DNA of 64,000 bases, taken from assembly GCF_051020975.1 (NCBI RefSeq), contig NW_027478167.1, forward strand, positions 4,650,001-4,714,000. The letters are read 5' to 3'. A program made the position numbers and the translations under genes. Below are positions 60,496-64,000 of the stretch, piece by piece (position 1 is the stretch's first letter; each line of letters starts with the position of its first letter). Source of the DNA: Osmia lignaria lignaria. Its lineage: Eukaryota; Arthropoda; Insecta; Hymenoptera; Megachilidae. The notes under the pieces were generated by a model. The model was given only the letters and a program-made list of their open reading frames with translations, was not told the DNA's origin and did not search any database.

Positions 60496-62107
60496 CATTT
60501 TGCCATAGCTCGCTTCGTTTCCGAGATATTTGCAGATATATCTCAAGGGAAGGGGCCTGGCGGACATATTTCGAGATATTTCTTCTTCTTGTTGTTCTTC
60601 TTCTGCACAGCTAAGCTGGAAGTGGCATTTGCGGCTCGCACTAGTGCAGAGTTATCTCAAAGAAAGGGGCCACGGTGTTTCTGTATCTCTATTATGTTGG
60701 TGCGGCTTCGGAACTTTTAAATATCTCGATATATCTCGAAAACTACGCTTCTGATCAAAAAATATCGTAGAACATAAATTGTAGGAAACATAATTCTCTA
60801 CAAAAAATGTCTCTTAACATTTTGCCGTAGCTCGCTTCGTTTCCGAGATATTTGCAGATTTATCTCAAGGGAAGGGGCCTGACGGACATATTTCGAGATA
60901 TTTCTTCTTCTTGTTGTTCTTCTTCTGCACAGCTAAGCTGGAAGTGGCATTTGCAGCTCGCAATAGTGCAGAGTTATCTCAAAGAAAGGGGCCACGGTGT
61001 TTCTGTATCTCTATTATGTTGGTGCGGCTTCGGAACTTTTAAATATCTCGATATATCTCGAAAACTACGCTTCTGATCAAAAAATATGATAGAACATAAA
61101 TTGTAGGAAACATAATTCTCTACAAAAAAACGTCTCTTAACATTTTGCCATAGCTCGCTTCGTTTCCGAGATATTTGCAGATTCAGCTCAAAGTAACGGG
61201 CCTGACGGACATATTTCGAGATATTTCTTCTTCTTGTTGTTCTTCTTCTGCACAGCTAAGCTGGAAGTGGCATTTGCGGCTCGCACTAGTGCAGAGTTAT
61301 CTCAAAGAAAGGGGCCACGGTGTTTCTGTATCTCTATTATGTTGGTGCGGCTTCGGAACTTTTAAATATCTCGATATATCTCGAAAACTACGCTTCTGAT
61401 CAAAAGACATCATAGAACATAAATTGTAGGAAACATAATTCTCTACAAAAAAGGGCTCCTAACATTTTGCCATAGCTCGCTTCGTTTCCGAGATATTTGC
61501 AGATATATCTCAAGGGAAGGGGCCTGGCGGACATATTTCGAGATATTTCTTCTTCTTGTTGTTCTTCTTCTGCACAGCTAAGCTGGAAGTGGCATTTGCG
61601 GCTCGCACTAGTGCAGAGTTATCTCAAAGAAAGGGGCTACGGTGTTTCTGTATCTCTATTATGTTGGTGCGGCTTCGGAACTTTTAAATATCTCGATATA
61701 TCTCGAAAACTACGCTTCTGATCAAAAAATATGATAGAACATAAATTGTAGGAAACATAATTCTCTACAAAAAAACGTGTCTTAACATTTTGCCATAGCT
61801 CGCTTCGTTTCCGAGATATTTGCAGATTCAGCTCAAAGTAACGGGCCTGACGGACATATTTCGAGATATTTCTTCTTCTTGTTGTTCTTCTTCTGCACAG
61901 CTAAGCTGGAAGTGGCATTTGCAGCTCGCAATAGTGCAGAGTTATCTCAAAGAAAGGGGCCACGGTGTTTCTGTATCTCTATTATGTTGGTGCGGCTTCG
62001 GAACTTTTAAATATCTTGATATATCTCGAGAACTACGCATCTGATCAAAAAATATCATAGAACATAAAAAGTAGGAAACTTAATTCTCTACGAAAAAGGT
62101 CTCTTAA
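60496..62107 (+). repeat. Five units with a fused monomer
   Basis: Units start at 60496, 60818 (323), 61141, 61463 (323) and 61786. Units 60496 and 61463 share an R head with CCTGGCGGAC. Units 61141 and 61786 share the CAGATTCAGCTCAAAGTAAC head, also seen at 34441, 37980 and 38946. Units 60818 and 61463 share the tail AAAATATGATAG and an extra A before CGT. Confidence 0.88.
61463..61785 (+). repeat. Fused monomer: head of 60496, tail of 60818
   Basis: The head has CAGATATATC, CCTGGCGGAC and the R marks GCGGCTCGCACTAGTGC as in 60496. The tail has ATATGATAG and seven A bases before CGT as in 60818, and the next unit (61786) has the same head as the unit after 60818. The switch lies between about 61610 and 61733. 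A private GGGGCTACGG and CGTGTC have been added. Confidence 0.87.
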
Positions 62108-64000
62108 CATTTTGCCATAGCTCGCTTCGTTTCCGAGATATTTGCAGATTTATCTCAAGGGAAGGGTCCTGACGGACATATTTCGAGATATTTCTTCTTC
62201 TTGTTGTTCTTCTTCTGCACAGCAAAACTGGAAGTGGCATTTCCAGCTCGCAATAGTGCAGAGTTATCTCGAAGAAAGGGGCCACGGTGTTTGTGTATCT
62301 CTATTATGTTGGTGCGGCTTCGGAACTTTTAAATATCTTGATATATCTCGAGAACTACGCATCTGATCAAAAAATATCATAGAACATAAAAAGTAGGAAA
62401 CTTAATTCTCTACAAAAAAGGTCTCTTAACATTTTGCCATAGCTCGCTTCGTTTCCGAGATATTTGCAGATTTATCCCAAGGGAAGGGGCCTGACGGACA
62501 TATTTCGATATATTTCTTCTTCTTGTTGTTCTTCTTCTGCACAGCTAAGCTGGAAGTGGCATTTGCAGCTCGCAATAGTGCAGAGTTATCTCAAAGAAAG
62601 GGGCCACGGTGTTTCTGTATCTCTATTATGTTGGTGCGGCTTCGGAACTTTTAAATATCTTGATATATCTCGAGAACTACGCATCTGATCAAAAAATATC
62701 ATAGAACGTAAAAAGTAGGAAACTTAATTCTCTACAAAAAAGGTCTCTTAACATTTTGCCATAGCTCGCTTCGTTTCCGAGATATTTGCAGATATATCTC
62801 AAGGGAAGGGGCCTGACGGACATATTTCGAGATATTTCTTCTTCTTGTTGTTCTTCTTCTGCACAGCAAAACTGGAAGTGGCATTTCCAGCTCGCAATAG
62901 TGCAGAGTTATCTCAAAGAAAGGGGCCACGGTGTTTCTGTATCTCTATTATGTTGGTGCGGCTTCGGAACTTTTAAATATCTTGATATATCTCGAGAACT
63001 ACGCATCTGATCAAAAAATATCATAGAACATAAAAAGTAGGAAACTTAATTCTCTACAAAAAAGGTCTCTTAACATTTTGCCATAGCTCGCTTCGTTTCC
63101 GAGATATTTGCAGATTTATCCCAAGGGAAGGGGCCTGACGGACATATTTCGAGATATTTCTTCTTCTTGTTGTTCTTCTTCTGCACAGCTAAGCTGGAGG
63201 TGGCATTTGCAGCTGGCAATAGTGCAGAGTTATCTCAAAGAAAGGGGCCACGGTGTTTCTGTATCTCTATTATGTTGGTACGGCTTCGGAACTTTTAAAT
63301 ATCTTGATATCTCTCGAGAACTACGCATCTGATCAAAAAATATCATAGAACATAAAAAGTAGGAAACTTAATTCTCTACAAAAAAGGTCTCTTAACATTT
63401 TGCCATAGCTCGCTTCGTTTCCGAGATATTTGCAGATTTATCTCAAGGGAAGGGGCCTGACGGACATATTTCGAGATAATTCTTCTTCTTGTTGTTCTTC
63501 TTCTGCACAGCAAAACTGGAAGTGGCATTTGAAGCTCGCAATAGTGCAGAGTTATCTCAAAGAAAGGGGCCACGGTGTTTCTGTATCTCTATTATGTTGG
63601 TGCGGCTTCGGAACTTTTAAATATCTTGATATATCTCGAGAACTACGCATCTGATCAAAAAATATCATAGAACATCAAAAGTAGGAAACTTAATTCTCTA
63701 CAAAAAAGGTCTCTAAACATTTTGCCATAGCTCGCTTCGTTTCCGAGATATTTGCAGTTTTATCCCAAGGGAAGGGGCCTGACGGACATATTTCGATATA
63801 TTTCTTCTTCTTGTTGTTCTTCTTCTGCACAGCTAAGCTGGAAGTGGCATTTGCAGCTCGCAATAGTGCAGAGTTATCTCAAAGAAAGGGGCCACGGTGT
63901 TTCTGTATCTCTATTATGTTGGTGCGGCTTCGGAACTTTTAAATATCTTGATATATCTCGAGAACTACGCATCTGATCAAAAAATATCATAGAACGTAAA
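62108..64000 (+). repeat. Dimeric higher-order repeat, 644 bp, right end
   Basis: Units start at 62108, 62430, 62752, 63074, 63396 and 63718 (partial). Odd members have CACAGCAAAACTGG; even members have TTATCCCAAGG (TTTTATCCC at 63755) with L heads. The period is 644 bp and the window ends inside the third dimer, so the array clearly continues. Units 62430 and 63718 share TTTCGATATATTTC, absent from 63074. Unit 62108 carries GGGTCC, otherwise found only near the left end and at 40931. Confidence 0.9.

Larger units (their letters stand above)
1..64000. repeat. Satellite DNA array, 322-bp monomer, 199 units
   Basis: The same ~322-bp sequence recurs head to tail over the entire window, always in the same orientation, with no intervening unique DNA. 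Counting from the CATTTTGCC block gives 198 full units and a last partial unit starting at 63718. Summing the observed length changes (one -15, nine -3, four -1, seven +1) gives -39, which exactly matches 198 x 322 minus the distance from the first to the last unit. Neighbouring units differ by scattered point changes that group into families and higher-order repeats. Such arrays are typical of eukaryotic centromeric or pericentromeric heterochromatin; 322 bp is close to two nucleosome repeats, as in many satellites. The taxon cannot be fixed from this sequence; an arthropod is my guess. No gene is supported anywhere in the window. Confidence 0.98.

Noticed and set aside
1..64000. CRISPR-like regular repeat spacing
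   Set aside because: The whole 322-bp period repeats with no unique spacers, and unit size is far beyond CRISPR repeats.
1..64000. Assignment to a named satellite family or species
   Set aside because: I recall insect satellites of similar monomer size, but I cannot match this sequence to a specific one without a database search of the 322-bp consensus.

Overview
The whole window is one uninterrupted, head-to-tail satellite DNA array. I find no gene, RNA gene, transposon, CRISPR array or unique spacer. Taking the CATTTTGCCATAGCTCG block as unit start, there are 198 complete monomers plus a final partial one (63718-64000, 283 bp), all in the same orientation. The basic monomer is 322 bp. Every departure from 322 is accounted for: one 307-bp unit, nine 319-bp units, four 321-bp units and seven 323-bp units. 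The first monomer has 126 G+C of 322 (39%).

This is a eukaryotic chromosome segment, from a centromeric, pericentromeric or other heterochromatic block. The AT-rich ~320-bp monomer with repeated GAGATAT/ATATCTC words looks most like an arthropod (insect-type) satellite to me, but that is an impression; the sequence holds nothing that fixes the species.

Each monomer has internal structure (positions in unit 1): a direct repeat (37-62 and 151-176, 23 of 26 bases equal) suggesting an older, shorter ancestor; a triplet tract of 3 TTC, 2 TTG, 3 TTC at 85-108 where all 3-bp and 15-bp deletions fall; a dyad at 119-141 with a 7-base loop; and inverted copies of CGAGATATTT (27-36 and 77-86 against 224-233). 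Monomers differ at linked 'head' sites (L, N and R types around units' 120-147) and 'tail' sites (K type: CTCGAAAAC, GCTTCTGATC, AAATTGTAGG; E type: CTCGAGAAC, GCATCTGATC, AAAAAGTAGG; a third tail has AAAACGTAGG).

Layout: dimers of ~644 bp (1-2575); mixed units (2576-5458); two 9-unit higher-order repeats of 2897 bp (5459-11252); mixed (11253-12540); two 7-unit repeats of 2254 bp (12541-17048); 9-unit-offset copies (17049-21556); 3- and 5-unit repeats marked by a 323-bp unit (21557-28000); 6- and 8-unit offsets (28001-37016); a 9-unit period ending in a fused unit (37017-41196); 6-unit repeats of 1929 bp (41197-45054) and remnants (45055-50524); a 4-unit block (50525-51812) copied 6750 bp downstream (57275-58562); 641-bp dimers (52779-54701); mixed units with a second fused monomer (58563-62107); and 644-bp dimers again (62108-64000).

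The interest is in how the array evolves. Several monomers are exact head-tail fusions of two neighbouring units still present elsewhere, and their breakpoints are all compatible with one ~30-bp interval overlapping the second copy of the internal direct repeat. A 74-codon frame recurs in most units but starts at TTG, rotates frame from unit to unit and carries stops that spread with the repeats, so I treat it as non-coding.
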